The position numbers were made by a program, and so were the translations under genes. A DNA stretch of 64,000 bases, taken from contig NZ_FNHG01000009.1 in assembly GCF_900103475.1 (NCBI RefSeq), positions 47,905-111,904 on the forward strand, written 5' to 3'. Positions 31,123 through 40,399 of this stretch are shown piece by piece; the stretch's first letter is position 1; every line of letters starts with the position of its first letter. Under the pieces are notes generated by a model. It was not told where the DNA came from, did not search any database, and saw only the letters and a program-made list of their open reading frames with translations. This DNA is from Maricaulis salignorans (GTDB taxonomy: Bacteria > Pseudomonadota > Alphaproteobacteria > Caulobacterales > Maricaulaceae).

Positions 31123-31256
31123 GAGCCATCCTTGAAATCCTTGCCAAGCAGGGCGCCAGACTGGAATTGTCTAGTCAAGGGTCCTGACCGCGAAGCGGCG
31201 CTGCGCGCCCTTGACTAGACAATTCCAGTCTGGCCGGATCCCGGCATGGGTTTCAG
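31123..31256. repeat. Dispersed repeat P, copy 1 (interrupted)
   Basis: The left part (31123-31146, from GAGCCATCC to CTTGCCA) and right part (31227-31256, GTCTGGCCGGATCCCGGCATGG onward to TTTCAGG) match the continuous copy at 39135-39190. Between them lie about 80 extra bases that form a separate palindrome. Short CTTGAAA/TTTCAGG-type ends pair in both copies. Confidence 0.75.
31156..31233. repeat. Long palindrome nested within repeat P copy 1
   Basis: Arms 31156-31181 and 31208-31233 are 26-base perfect or near-perfect inverted copies (beginning CCAGACTGGAATTG). The 26-base loop itself contains the hairpin CCGCGAAGCGG. The element is absent from the otherwise similar repeat at 39135, so it looks like an insertion or expansion. 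Confidence 0.85.
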
Positions 31257-31374
31257 GGAGGGGTGTGGCCCGCCGAGGGCCATGTCTTCCAATAAATCAG
31301 AACGCATTTTTCCCCGGACTTGTTCCGGGGCCTGCCGGAGTGGGGTTTAGCTAACACCGCCACCGAGGGGCAGG

Positions 31375-31403
31375 CCCCGGAATTCGCTGCGCTCCTCCGG
31401 GGG
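31375..31403. repeat. Short GC hairpin block, copy 1
   Basis: A CCCCGGA...TCCGGGG hairpin with inner AATTCGCTGCGCTCC recurs at 39239-39268 with one or two changes. In both places it lies downstream of a repeat P copy, so the two intergenic zones share a composite layout. Confidence 0.7.
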
Positions 31404-31437
31404 AAGATGGTGTGATTGGTATTGGAGGAATGCCCCC

Positions 31438-32610
31438 TCACCCCCAGACCGCCTCATACAGTCCCGCCAGCTCCGCCGCCGTCGGCACGCGTGGATTATT
31501 CCCCGGCGACCCAGACGCCAACGCCTGCTCCACCATCACCGGGATCATCTCGAAATAGCGCCCCCGATCGATCCCGAAACCGGCCAGCGTTGGCACTTCC
31601 AGCGCCGCAACGATCCGGTTGAGCCCGGCCATCAGCTTGGCATGCGCAGCCCCCACATCATCACCGGCATCGGCAAAGCCAATCGCATGGCTACAGGCGG
31701 CATAGCGCTCCGGCGCCGCCGCCAGCGAGAACTCCGTGACCTTCGACAGCAGCATCGCATTCGACAGCCCGTGCGGCACATGGAAGTGCGCGCCGATCGG
31801 ACGGCTCATCCCGTGCACCAGGGCGACGGAGGCGCCGGAGAAGGCGATGCCGGCCAGGGTCGCGCCGAGCATCACGGCTTCGCGGGCCGGGCGGTTTTGC
31901 GGGTCGGTGTAGACGGTTTCCAGATTGGGGCCGATCAGGCGCATCGCGGCGAGCGCCTGCTGGTCGCAGAAGGGATTGGCCCTGGCGCTGACATGGGCCT
32001 CGATGGCATGGGTCAGCGCATCCAGCCCGGTATCGGCGGTGGTGCGCGGCGGCAGGCCGAGGGTGAGCTCAAAGTCGATGATGGCGGCGGCGGAGACCAG
32101 GCCCGGTCCCATGCACAGGAGCTTCTCATCATTGGCCGCCTCGGTGATCACGGCGACGCGCGTCACTTCCGAGCCCGTGCCCGCCGTCGTCGGGATGGCG
32201 ATCACCGGCAGGCCGACGGGGGCCACCACGGCCGGCACCGCGATCTCGCGAATGGTTTTGCCGCTCGCGGCCAGCACCGCCATCACCTTGGCCGTATCGA
32301 TCACACTGCCGCCGCCCATCGCGATCACCGCATCGAAGGCCCCGCGCGGCGAGCCGGCGCGCAAGGCCTGCACGCCCGCCATGACACAGGCATCGGAGGG
32401 CTCCGGCTCGGTGCCGTCGAACAGGGCGTGGGCAAGGCCGGCCGTATCGAGCAAGGCGGTGAGCTGGCCGGTCAGGCCGATCTTGCCCAGCACCGTATCG
32501 CTGACGATCAGCGGATTGCTGCAGCCCAGCCGCGCCAGGATCGGCGCGATCTCACCGAGCGCCCCGGCGCCGATCTGCAATATGGGCGGGATGGAGATAT
32601 TGGCGGACAT
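31438..32610 (-). CDS. Iron-containing alcohol dehydrogenase
   Basis: This 390-residue group III alcohol dehydrogenase would oxidise or form a primary or secondary alcohol with NAD(P). The nucleotide-binding GGGSVIDTAK, the IPTTAGTGSEVT segment and the metal-binding TGLDALTHAIE and ALVHGMSRPIGAHFHVPHG histidines are all present. Substrate cannot be told from sequence. GGAG lies about eleven bases before the ATG. It stands alone, next to the amidase gene with a 34-base gap. Confidence 0.93.
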   Translation of the reverse strand: MSANISIPPILQIGAGALGEIAPILARLGCSNPLIVSDTVLGKIGLTGQLTALLDTAGLAHALFDGTEPEPSDACVMAGVQALRAGSPRGAFDAVIAMGGGSVIDTAKVMAVLAASGKTIREIAVPAVVAPVGLPVIAIPTTAGTGSEVTRVAVITEAANDEKLLCMGPGLVSAAAIIDFELTLGLPPRTTADTGLDALTHAIEAHVSARANPFCDQQALAAMRLIGPNLETVYTDPQNRPAREAVMLGATLAGIAFSGASVALVHGMSRPIGAHFHVPHGLSNAMLLSKVTEFSLAAAPERYAACSHAIGFADAGDDVGAAHAKLMAGLNRIVAALEVPTLAGFGIDRGRYFEMIPVMVEQALASGSPGNNPRVPTAAELAGLYEAVWG

Positions 32611-32644
32611 GGCGGCGGACTCCTAACCTAAACAGCGACAGGTA

Positions 32645-33136
32645 TCACTCACGCACAACCCGCGCGCAGCCCGCCGCCGCCAAACGCTCCCAGGGGAATT
32701 TCTCGCCCGGATCCTGTTTGCGGCCCGGTGCGATATCGGAATGACCGACCACGCCCTCGGGGCCAATCCCATGACGTCCCATAATATCCTTGACCAGTTC
32801 GATCACTGCAGCGATCTGCACAGCCGGGAAATCGGGCAGGCCGAAATCATGCCCGCCATTGACGATCTCGACCCCGATGGAACTGGAATTGATGTCGGTC
32901 TCGCCGCGCCAGCAACTGACCCCGGCATGCCAGGCGCGCTTGTCCTCATCGACAAGCTGGAAGATGCGGCCATCCTCCTCGACCATATAATGCGCACTGA
33001 CCTCGGCCGCCGGATCGCGCATCCGCTCCAGCGCCACCGCACCATTTTCCATGCCGGTATAATGCAGCACGATCAGGGAGATCGGCAATTTGCGCTCGTT
33101 GAAATTGGGCGACGGGGCGGCAATCGGATCGGGCAT
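32645..33136 (-). CDS. N-acetylmuramoyl-L-alanine amidase (AmpD/AmiD type)
   Basis: The amidase_2 domain cleaves the bond between MurNAc and the stem peptide, likely in cell-wall recycling. The zinc histidines are in VLHYTGM, the catalytic region contains RAWHAGVSCWRG and SIGVEIVNGG, and VVGHSDIAPGRKQDPG is the C-terminal signature. I choose the ATG at 33136, which overlaps the upstream exporter stop as ATGA; a longer frame to 33247 lies inside that gene. With no signal peptide (163 residues) it should be cytosolic, as AmpD is. Confidence 0.93.
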   Translation of the reverse strand: MPDPIAAPSPNFNERKLPISLIVLHYTGMENGAVALERMRDPAAEVSAHYMVEEDGRIFQLVDEDKRAWHAGVSCWRGETDINSSSIGVEIVNGGHDFGLPDFPAVQIAAVIELVKDIMGRHGIGPEGVVGHSDIAPGRKQDPGEKFPWERLAAAGCARVVRE

Positions 33137-34050
33137 CACAGGGTCTTCTCCCGCGCCAGCCCCGCTTCCGGCAGGGCCCGATTGGGCCGCAGCGCGATAA
33201 TACCGACACCCAGCAATGCCAGCCCGCCACCGACAAACAGGCGCCAACCGGCCTCATCGCCGGTGATGACGATACCGGAAATGACGCCGATGAGCGGCGC
33301 CAGCAAGGTGATCGGCGCAATCATGGTCGCATCATAACGCTGCAACATTTTGTAGAACACACCATGGCCGAACACATTGACCAGCAAGACGGTGAAGATG
33401 ACGGTCAGCATAAAGGGCCAGCCGCCGGCCATGACCGAGCTGATCTGGTCGCGCTCGAACACCAGCGACAGCACCAGAAGGGGTGGCCAGGAGATCAGCC
33501 CGATCCAGGACTGCATCCGCATTGAATCCAGCGGCATGCGCTTGACGAGAATCATCCCCAGCGCGCCCGAGAAGGCGGCGCCGATCCCGAGCAGGAGGCC
33601 GAAGGAAAGCCCGCCAATGCCGGGCCGTGCGACGACCAGGATAATGCCGGCAAAAGCGATGACAATGCCGGTGATGCGCGGCAGGCCGAGCCTTTCCTTC
33701 AGCATCACCACCGAGAGCAGGGTCGCAAACGGCACCCCCATCTGCAGCGTGATCGCCATGCCCGAAGGCGTCGCCCATTGCAGGCCCAGAAACATCAGCG
33801 CGTATTGCAGCGCGCCCATCGTCAGGGCGATGCCAAACATCGCCTTCATATCGCCCGGCCGCGGCATCAGCCAGGGCGAGAGGATGATGAAGAGGAGCGC
33901 AAAGCGCAGGAAGGCGAAGAAGAGCGGCGGCGAGCCCTCGAATCCGGGCACCCATCCCGGTGAGCCCGTGATCGAAAATTTCGCAACAACAAAATTGACG
34001 CCCCAGACCGCACAAACCGCGATCAGGGCGAGGAGATCACGAATACGCAT
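33136..34050 (-). CDS. EamA/DMT-family transporter
   Basis: The 304-residue protein has ten predicted membrane helices in two homologous halves (starting LLALIAVCAVWGVNFVVAKF and, in the second half, SFGLLLGIGAAFSGALGMIL), the hallmark of drug/metabolite exporters such as RhaT, YdcZ or EamA proteins. Substrate unknown. It is translationally coupled to the amidase through an ATGA overlap, but the pairing may be only positional. Confidence 0.9.
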   Translation of the reverse strand: MRIRDLLALIAVCAVWGVNFVVAKFSITGSPGWVPGFEGSPPLFFAFLRFALLFIILSPWLMPRPGDMKAMFGIALTMGALQYALMFLGLQWATPSGMAITLQMGVPFATLLSVVMLKERLGLPRITGIVIAFAGIILVVARPGIGGLSFGLLLGIGAAFSGALGMILVKRMPLDSMRMQSWIGLISWPPLLVLSLVFERDQISSVMAGGWPFMLTVIFTVLLVNVFGHGVFYKMLQRYDATMIAPITLLAPLIGVISGIVITGDEAGWRLFVGGGLALLGVGIIALRPNRALPEAGLAREKTL

Positions 34051-34168
34051 ATCGCTTCATGGACCGGCCCGGCCAGTCGCACAAGCGGCCACGCGTATAG
34101 GCGACATGCACGCTTGATGTCAGTACGTTACGAAATCTGCGGCGGATAATGCAGAGCCGTGGCTCGGC

Positions 34169-34456
34169 TCAGGAACCGAGCCCGTCCACCGTCCAGCCAT
34201 CGGGGCCGCGGGTCGCGACCAGGATTTCCGGACCCTTGCGCTCACGGCGGCCGCGAACCTTGGTCCACAGCCAGTAAACACCAAAGGTGACGAGGCCTGC
34301 GCCGGCGATGATCAGGAAGACCGCCGTCAGCATGACGGCCATGAAGACCACCGCACCGATGAAGGCCAGGGCGATCATGGCCGCCAGAACATCGCGTGCA
34401 ATCCGGCCAGCGCCGGTCGCGAAGAATGCCGATTGGGTGTGAGGTTTCTCTGTCAT
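34169..34456 (-). CDS. Small membrane protein, unknown function
   Basis: The 95-residue product carries two closely spaced membrane helices (about residues 20-60, rich in Ala, Val and Ile) followed by a basic stretch KVRGRRERKGP and a polar tail. I choose the ATG at 34456, preceded by GAGG; an in-frame ATG at 34483 would add nine residues. No family recognised. It lies 55 bases downstream of the DnaJ-like gene in the same orientation. Confidence 0.65.
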   Translation of the reverse strand: MTEKPHTQSAFFATGAGRIARDVLAAMIALAFIGAVVFMAVMLTAVFLIIAGAGLVTFGVYWLWTKVRGRRERKGPEILVATRGPDGWTVDGLGS

Positions 34457-34511
34457 AATCCTCGATCCATATCTGCCCCTCATCCCAATGTTGGCATTTC
34501 AACCGCCAAGG

Positions 34512-35231
34512 TCAATTGGCAGCACCGACATTAAGCCCGCGCTCTGCAAGGATCTGACCATAAGCAGCATTAATAACTGCCATTTTTTCATTGGCGAAAC
34601 GCTGGGTTTCCAGCGGCGCACCGCGCGCCATCATGCGATCCGGATGGTTTTGCGACGCGATTCGGCGATAGGCGCGCTTGAGATCGGCGTCGGAAATGTC
34701 GGCCTCGATGCCGAGAATGATATAGGGATCATCATCGGAAGCGCCCAGATGCGCCGTACTGATACGGCGAAATTCGAGCGGCGAAAAACCGAATATCTCC
34801 GCCACCTGGTTGAGATAGTCCAGCTCGTCACTGGTCACCGCCCCGTCCGCCTTGGCGATGTGGAACAGGCCGTCGAGCACGTCTTCCAGGATCGCCGGAT
34901 TGGCCCGGAAGCGCCGCGCCAGGCGCCGGGCATAACCGTCAAAGCCGAGCGTCGTCTGCATCGCCAGCTCGAAAGCCCGGTCGAGCGCCGCGCGCCCCTC
35001 GGGCGGCGGCCGGAAGACTTCGTAGAAGGCCTTGATCTCGCTACGAGTCACAAAGCCGTCAGCCTTGGCCATTTTGGCCCCCAGCCCGATCAGCGCCATG
35101 GCAAATTCAGCATCCCCGACCCGGCGCTCCGGCTCGGCATTGGCCAGGCCAGAGCCCGCATCGCAACCGTCACAGTCGAGGAAGCTGTCCCGTCCCTGCA
35201 GGCGGGCTGCCAATTTGTGCCAAAAACGCAT
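34512..35231 (-). CDS. TerB-DnaJ domain protein (DjlA-like co-chaperone)
   Basis: The 239-residue protein has a TerB-like helical domain (about residues 40-160, with KADGFVTRSEI and KADGAVTSDEL acidic repeats) and a C-terminal J domain with the essential HPD motif in SQNHPDRM. This is the DjlA arrangement, but without the N-terminal membrane helix of E. coli DjlA, so it is likely cytosolic. It should stimulate the ATPase of DnaK. Confidence 0.92.
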   Translation of the reverse strand: MRFWHKLAARLQGRDSFLDCDGCDAGSGLANAEPERRVGDAEFAMALIGLGAKMAKADGFVTRSEIKAFYEVFRPPPEGRAALDRAFELAMQTTLGFDGYARRLARRFRANPAILEDVLDGLFHIAKADGAVTSDELDYLNQVAEIFGFSPLEFRRISTAHLGASDDDPYIILGIEADISDADLKRAYRRIASQNHPDRMMARGAPLETQRFANEKMAVINAAYGQILAERGLNVGAAN

Positions 35232-35398
35232 GCGTGAATGTCCCTTGCACGGCCATATAGGTGTTCAATCCGGGATACGTCAGGGATGGGCAATCGGATT
35301 GACCGTATTTTGTCAGCTTTACCCGCTCACGCCGGCGCAGACCATGATAAACCTCGCTGCAGGCAGAGATATGCGGCAGCGCTTCGACGGGAGTTTTC

Positions 35399-38300
35399 AT
35401 GTCTGACTGGGAGTTCTGGATTGATCGCGGCGGCACCTTCACCGATGTGATCGGACGCGGCCCTGATGGCCGCCTGCATCCGCTCAAACTCCTGTCGGAG
35501 AGCCCTGACTATCCCGACGCCGCCAGCGAGGGCGTGCGCCGTCTCGCCGCCGGCGCTGCGGTCGGTTCGGTCAAGATGGGCACCACGGTCGCCACCAATG
35601 CCCTGCTCGAACGCAAGGGCGCGAAAACCCTCTTCCTGGTGACGCGCGGCTTTGCCGACCTCCTGATCATCGGCGACCAGACCCGTCCCGACATCTTCGC
35701 CCTCGACATCCAGCGCCCGGCACCACTGCACGACCGGGTGATCGAGATCGATGAACGCATCGATGCCGCCGGCCATGTCCTGACGCCGCTCGATGAGACA
35801 CCGGTCCGCGATACGCTCGCCCTAGCGCGGCGCGATGGCTTCACCTCCGTCGCGATCACGCTGATGCATGCCTATGGGAATGACGTCCACGAGACCCGGC
35901 TGGAAGCCCTCGCCCGCGAGGCCGGTTTCAAGACCGTGATCCGCTCCAGTATTGCCAGCCCGCTGGTCAAGATCGTGCCGCGCGCCTCGACCACCGTTCT
36001 GGATGCCTATCTCACCCCGGTCCTGCGCGATTATGTCGACCGCGTCGATGCCGGGCTGGAGGGCACGCCGCTCTACTTCATGCAGTCATCGGGCGGGCTC
36101 GCGCCGGCGGCCGGTTTCCACGCCCGCGACGCGGTGTTGTCCGGCCCGGCCGGCGGTGTCGTCGGCATGGCCAAGACGGCCCTCGCCGCCGGGCATCCCA
36201 AGGTGATCGGTTTCGACATGGGTGGCACCTCGACCGATGTCTCCCGCTTTGATGGCGAGACCTTCGAGCGCGTCCAGGAAACCCTGGTCGCCGGACATCG
36301 CCTGCGCGCACCGATGATGGCTGTGCACACCGTCGCCGCCGGTGGCGGCTCCCTGCTCACCTTCGACGGCGAACGCGCCCGCGTCGGCCCGGAGAGCGCT
36401 GGCGCCATGCCCGGCCCCGCCGGCTATGGCCGCGGCGGACCGGCCGCCGTGACCGATGCCAATATCGTGCTCGGCCGGGTGCAGGCCGAATGGTTCCCGC
36501 TCGTCTTCGGCGAGGACGGTGCCTCACCGCTCGATGTCGAGGCCAGCCGCGCCGCGCTGCAGACACTGGCCGATGCCATGCAGCTCGACAGCCCGGAAGC
36601 GGCCGCCGAGGGCTTCCTCGCCGTCGCCGTGGAGAGCATGGCCCAGGCGATCAAGCAGATCTCCATCGGTCAGGGCGTCAACCCGTCCGCCTATGCACTG
36701 GCCGCCTTTGGCGGCGCCGGGGCGCAGCACGCCTGCAAGGTCGCCGATGCGCTGGGCATGACCTCTGTCCTGATCCACCCCTATGCCGGATTGCTCTCGG
36801 CGCTGGGCATCGGTCTCGCCGAGATCCGCCAGACCAAGCTGGCCGCCGTCGAGCAGGATTTCGCGACCGGGATCGAGACGGCCCGCGCCCTCGCCGCCGA
36901 TCTGGCCAAAGATGTCACTGCCCGCCTGACCGCCGAAGGCTTCGCCAGCGATCAGATCCGCACCCGCACCGAATGGCGCCTGCGCGTGCAGGGCTCCGAC
37001 ACCAGCCTGCCGGTGCCCGTCGACGAGCCCGCAGCGATGCAGGCCAATTTCGCCGCGGCCCATAAACGCCTGTTCGGCTTTGCGCCCGATGCGGCGCTGA
37101 TGATTGAATCCGTGATGGTCGAGGCCGAAGCCGATCCGCCCGGCGCACGCGGCTGGTCGATTGCGATGAGTGAAGAGACGTCGGCGCCGCAGGCCATCGC
37201 TTCCGTGCAGGTGTTCGATCGCGGCCAATGGCGCGAGACGCCGCTCTACCGGCTCGACCAGTTTGGTGCTGGCGCGGAGGCCGCCGGACCGGCCCTGGTG
37301 ATGGATCCCAATTCCACCATCGTGATCGATGCCGGCTGGTCGGCGAGCCGCCTGCCTGAGGGCACGCTGAAACTCACCCGCACCGAAGCCCTCGCCGCCG
37401 AGACTGCGGACACCGCGCTCGACCCGATCCGTCTGGAACTCTTCAACAAGCGCTTCATGAGCGTCGCCGAGCAAATGGGGCTGGCGCTGGAGCGCACGGC
37501 GCATTCGGTCAATATCAAGGAGCGGCTGGATTTCTCCTGCGCCGTGTTCGACGCGGAAGGCGGCCTCGTCGCCAACGCCCCGCACATGCCGGTGCATCTC
37601 GGCTCCATGTCGGCCAGCGTGCGCGCCGCCGCCGAGGCCCATCCGGACCTTGCGGCCGGTGATGCGGTCGCGGTGAATGCCCCCTATGATGGCGGCACCC
37701 ATCTGCCCGACATCACCCTCGTCACGCCCGTCCATGACGAGACCACCGGCGAGCGCATCTTCTACGTCGCCTCGCGCGGACACCATGCCGATGTCGGCGG
37801 TATCGCGCCGGGCTCCATGCCGCCCTTCTCGACCTCAATCGAGGAAGAGGGCGTGCAATTTCGCAATATCAAGATCATGGCCGGCGGAAAATTCCTCGAG
37901 GCCGAGACCCGCGCCGTGCTCGCCTCCAAGCCCTGGCCGGCGCGCAATCCGGACCAGAATATCGCCGACCTCAAGGCCCAGCTCGCCGCCTGCACCAAGG
38001 GTGCTGACGAGCTGCGCCGCCTGGTCGATGATAACGGGCTCGATGTGGTCAAGGCCTATATGTGCCATGTCCAGGACAATGCCGAACGCGCCGTGCGCCG
38101 GGTGATCGATGCGCTGAGCGATGGCGAGCACAGCGTCAAGCTCGATGACGGGGCCGAGATCCGCGTCGCCATCCGCGTCAATCGGGCGGAACGCTCGGCG
38201 ATAGTCGATTTCACCGGCACCTCGCCGCAGCGGCCGAGCAATTTCAACGCGCCTTCATCGGTCGCCCGCGCCGCAGTGCTCTATGTCTTCCGCTGTCTGG

Positions 38301-38959
38301 TCGGCGATGCCATTCCGCTCAATGAGGGCTGTCTGAAACCGCTCGAACTCATCATCCCGGAAGGCAGCCTGCTCAACCCGAAACCGCCCGCCGCCGTGGT
38401 CGCCGGCAATGTCGAGACCAGCCAACTGATCGTCGACGCCCTGTTCGGCGCCACCGGCCGGCTCGCCGCCAGCCAGGGCTCGATGAACAACCTCACCTTC
38501 GGCAATGCGCGCCACCAGTATTACGAGACCATTTGCGGCGGCGCCGGTGCCGGCATCAATAATGAGGGCCACGGCTTTGCCGGCCTCTCGGCCGTCCACA
38601 CCCACATGACCAATTCACGCATGACCGACCCGGAAGTGCTCGAACGGCGCTTTCCGGTGCGGCTCGAACATCACAGGATCCGCCCCGGATCCGGCGGCGC
38701 GGGCCAATTCCCCGGCGGCGATGGCAGTGACCGCAAACTCACCTTCCTGGAAGCGATGGAAGTCGCCCTCCTCTCCTCACGCCGCAAGGAAGCACCGTTT
38801 GGACTGGCGGGCGGCGGCGATGCCGCGCGCGGCGAGCAGAGTGTGACGCGGGCGGGCGGGGAGACGGAAGCCCTGCCTGGTCTGTTCCGGATCGATGTTG
38901 AGCCGGGGGATAGTGTTGAGGTCAGGACGCCGGGCGGTGGCGGGTATGGGAAGGGCTAA
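35399..38959 (+). CDS. 5-oxoprolinase / hydantoinase A-B fusion
   Basis: The 1186-residue protein fuses HyuA-like (about 1-680) and HyuB-like (about 690-1186) domains. The N-terminal half starts [13 protein letters not shown] and contains [14 protein letters not shown] and the phosphate motif [10 protein letters not shown]; the second half contains [15 protein letters not shown]. Such fusions are ATP-dependent 5-oxoprolinases that open pyroglutamate to glutamate. Acetone carboxylase and hydantoinase are related possibilities, but the single-chain fusion favours oxoprolinase. GGGAG lies nine bases before the ATG. The gene stands alone and is followed directly by repeat R1. Confidence 0.93.
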   Translation: MSDWEFWIDRGGTFTDVIGRGPDGRLHPLKLLSESPDYPDAASEGVRRLAAGAAVGSVKMGTTVATNALLERKGAKTLFLVTRGFADLLIIGDQTRPDIFALDIQRPAPLHDRVIEIDERIDAAGHVLTPLDETPVRDTLALARRDGFTSVAITLMHAYGNDVHETRLEALAREAGFKTVIRSSIASPLVKIVPRASTTVLDAYLTPVLRDYVDRVDAGLEGTPLYFMQSSGGLAPAAGFHARDAVLSGPAGGVVGMAKTALAAGHPKVIGFDMGGTSTDVSRFDGETFERVQETLVAGHRLRAPMMAVHTVAAGGGSLLTFDGERARVGPESAGAMPGPAGYGRGGPAAVTDANIVLGRVQAEWFPLVFGEDGASPLDVEASRAALQTLADAMQLDSPEAAAEGFLAVAVESMAQAIKQISIGQGVNPSAYALAAFGGAGAQHACKVADALGMTSVLIHPYAGLLSALGIGLAEIRQTKLAAVEQDFATGIETARALAADLAKDVTARLTAEGFASDQIRTRTEWRLRVQGSDTSLPVPVDEPAAMQANFAAAHKRLFGFAPDAALMIESVMVEAEADPPGARGWSIAMSEETSAPQAIASVQVFDRGQWRETPLYRLDQFGAGAEAAGPALVMDPNSTIVIDAGWSASRLPEGTLKLTRTEALAAETADTALDPIRLELFNKRFMSVAEQMGLALERTAHSVNIKERLDFSCAVFDAEGGLVANAPHMPVHLGSMSASVRAAAEAHPDLAAGDAVAVNAPYDGGTHLPDITLVTPVHDETTGERIFYVASRGHHADVGGIAPGSMPPFSTSIEEEGVQFRNIKIMAGGKFLEAETRAVLASKPWPARNPDQNIADLKAQLAACTKGADELRRLVDDNGLDVVKAYMCHVQDNAERAVRRVIDALSDGEHSVKLDDGAEIRVAIRVNRAERSAIVDFTGTSPQRPSNFNAPSSVARAAVLYVFRCLVGDAIPLNEGCLKPLELIIPEGSLLNPKPPAAVVAGNVETSQLIVDALFGATGRLAASQGSMNNLTFGNARHQYYETICGGAGAGINNEGHGFAGLSAVHTHMTNSRMTDPEVLERRFPVRLEHHRIRPGSGGAGQFPGGDGSDRKLTFLEAMEVALLSSRRKEAPFGLAGGGDAARGEQSVTRAGGETEALPGLFRIDVEPGDSVEVRTPGGGGYGKG

Positions 38960-38971
38960 GCCAAGCCCCAA

Positions 38972-39095
38972 CGGGACATGGTCCTGCTTCAAGGAAGCAG
39001 GTGCGTGTCCCGACTTGGGTAGTCATCGCGTGACCCGTTCCGCATTGCCTCTCACCAAGTCGGGACACGCACCGGCGAAGCCGGACCATGTCCCG
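38972..39095. repeat. Cloverleaf REP-like element R1
   Basis: An outer 13-bp stem (38972-38984 with 39083-39095, CGGGACATGGTCC) encloses three arms: a hairpin CCTGCTTC/GAAGCAGG, a long central stem of 18 bp (39001-39018 with 39055-39072) and a hairpin CCGGC/GCCGG with a GAA loop. Closely similar elements R2 and R3 flank the RAYT gene at 42 kb in the same orientation, which identifies R1 as a dispersed member of that family. Confidence 0.88.
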
Positions 39096-39134
39096 GGCAA
39101 CCCAAAAAAACGGGGTCACGCCCCGCGCCGGGCG

Positions 39135-39190
39135 GAGCCATCCCTGAAATCCTTGCCAGTCTGGCCGGATCCCGGCATGGTTTTCAGGGC
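39135..39190. repeat. Dispersed repeat P, copy 2 (uninterrupted)
   Basis: This is the continuous form of the repeat seen interrupted at 31123-31256. It begins GAGCCATCC and ends TTTTCAGGGC. CCCTGAAA near the left end pairs with TTTTCAGGG at the right end, and CCAG/CTGG and CCGG/CCGG units lie inside. Confidence 0.75.
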
Positions 39191-39238
39191 GGGGTCTGGC
39201 CGCTCGGGGCATTTCTTGAATAAAACCCAAGAACTATT

Positions 39239-39268
39239 CCCCCGGAATTCGCTTCGCTCCTCCGGGGG
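39239..39268. repeat. Short GC hairpin block, copy 2
   Basis: An 8-bp stem CCCCCGGA/TCCGGGGG with a 14-base loop matches the block at 31375-31403. On either strand it lacks a T-tract, so it is a repeat rather than an intrinsic terminator. Confidence 0.7.
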
Positions 39269-39330
39269 AGGGTGATGTGCGGTTTGGACTGTGTATCCGC
39301 GACTTATCCATCACCAAACGCACAAATAAT

Positions 39331-39446
39331 CGTCATTCCAGCGCAGGCTGGAACCCAGATTCACACGCCATCGTGAATCCCATAAGCGTCAATCCATCAA
39401 AGCTTTGCGCTCCATGAACTGGGTTCCAGCCTGCGCTGGAATGACG
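39331..39446. repeat. 27-bp perfect inverted repeat with internal hairpin
   Basis: Arms 39331-39357 (starting CGTCATTCCAGCGCAGGCTG) and 39420-39446 are perfect inverted copies. The 62-base interior contains GATTCAC/GTGAATC as a smaller hairpin. The motif resembles widespread intergenic REP-type units of alphaproteobacteria that read CATTCCAGCG...GGAACCCAG. Confidence 0.85.
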
Positions 39447-39816
39447 CTTTGTGGCGGTTTGTCGGGGAAAATTGGCCACCTCCGAAAATATGGTGCCTGG
39501 CGCCTTTGTCTCAGAACAGGCTTATCCCCCCAGGGCCCGGCGGGTTATGATCACAGGGATTTCGCGCTCTCTGTGACATTGTCGGCCCCATCCCAATTTT
39601 CCGCCCTCACCCGGCCCGCCGCCCCTGGCCGTGCGTGAACGCGTCCTGGCAGGCGCTGCAGGCATGACAGTCAGTGACAGGCGACGGGCTGGCCGGCGTC
39701 GTGGACGGCTTGAGTGCCCGGCCGGCCCGCAACATTAAACATCCGACAGAAACTCATCCGTTCGTGCGGCGCTGGCGTAACCCCGTCTGTCACATGCATG
39801 AGACCCAGTCATCAAA

Positions 39817-39838
39817 ACCGCCGGTGGCCACCGGCGGT
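39817..39838. promoter_or_regulatory. 22-base perfect palindrome in fasciclin gene leader
   Basis: ACCGCCGGTGG followed directly by its reverse complement forms a loopless palindrome 30 bases upstream of the fasciclin ATG. It could be a protein-binding operator or an RNA hairpin affecting translation. No T-tract follows, so termination is unlikely. Confidence 0.45.
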
Positions 39839-39868
39839 CCCCTTTGTCTCAAGAACGGGAGCGCAACC

Positions 39869-40393
39869 ATGCGTCTCATTGCCCTGGCTGCCGTCGCAGC
39901 CGCCGCCTTCTCTGCCCCGGCTTTCGCCGGCACTCCGGCCTCGGCCAAGATGGACCATCATGGCCATGCCGCCATGACCCAGACCGATATCGTCGACACG
40001 GCTGTTGCCGCCGGCCAGTTCGGCACGCTGGTCGCTGCCGTCCAGGCCGCCGGTCTTGTCGACACGCTCAAGGGCGAGGGTCCGTTCACGGTCTTCGCAC
40101 CGCTGGACTCAGCCTTCGCTGCCCTGCCCGCGGGCGAAGTTGAACGCCTTCTCCTGCCGGAAAACCAGGCCGAGCTTGCCAGCCTCCTGACCTATCATGT
40201 CGTCCCCGGCCGCGTGACCTCGGACCAGCTGGCCGGCCAGACCCTTTCGGTTGAGACCGTGCAAGGCTCGATGCTCGCCATCGATGCAACAGATGGTGTC
40301 CGGGTCGGCAATGCCAATGTGGTGCAGGCCGATATCTTGACCTCGAATGGTGTCATCCACGTCGTCGACCAGGTCATTATTCCGGCCGGTTGA
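39869..40393 (+). CDS. Secreted fasciclin-domain protein
   Basis: The 174-residue product has a signal peptide (residues 1-20, ending AFSAPAFA) and one FAS1 domain containing [17 protein letters not shown] and the C-terminal [12 protein letters not shown], the two most conserved FAS1 blocks. Bacterial single-FAS1 proteins are secreted or surface proteins with adhesive or stress-related roles. A His-rich patch (MDHHGHAAM) follows the signal. I choose the ATG at 39869 because of GGGAG upstream and the adjoining signal; the longer frame from 39674 is not supported. Confidence 0.92.
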   Translation: MRLIALAAVAAAAFSAPAFAGTPASAKMDHHGHAAMTQTDIVDTAVAAGQFGTLVAAVQAAGLVDTLKGEGPFTVFAPLDSAFAALPAGEVERLLLPENQAELASLLTYHVVPGRVTSDQLAGQTLSVETVQGSMLAIDATDGVRVGNANVVQADILTSNGVIHVVDQVIIPAG

Positions 40394-40399
40394 TGAAAA

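Larger units (their letters stand above)
31026..31437. other. Non-coding repeat zone
   Basis: This 412-base gap holds several palindromic units and no credible gene. In order they are a CTCTGCTC/GAGCAGAG hairpin (31090-31125), the dispersed repeat P1 with a nested long palindrome (31123-31256), a CCCCGGA/TCCGGGG hairpin (about 31311-31342), and the shared GC block at 31375-31403. Reading frames crossing it are fortuitous. Confidence 0.7.
38960..39868. other. Long non-coding region rich in palindromic repeats
   Basis: This 909-base gap contains, from left to right, cloverleaf repeat R1 (38972-39095), dispersed repeat P copy 2 (39135-39190), the GC hairpin block (39239-39268), a 27-bp inverted repeat (39331-39446) and the leader of the fasciclin gene with a 22-base palindrome (39817-39838). 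The portion 39450-39660 shows no clear structure or gene. Confidence 0.7.

Noticed and set aside
31253..31441. A 62-codon minus-strand frame in the repeat zone
   Set aside because: It is built from palindromic repeat sequence and has no conserved features or clear ribosome-binding site.
33137..33247. Longer N-terminus for the AmpD-like amidase
   Set aside because: It lies inside the upstream exporter gene, and the ATG at 33136 forms a typical ATGA coupling.
39674..39868. Upstream extension of the fasciclin frame
   Set aside because: It would bury the signal peptide inside the protein and crosses the leader palindrome.
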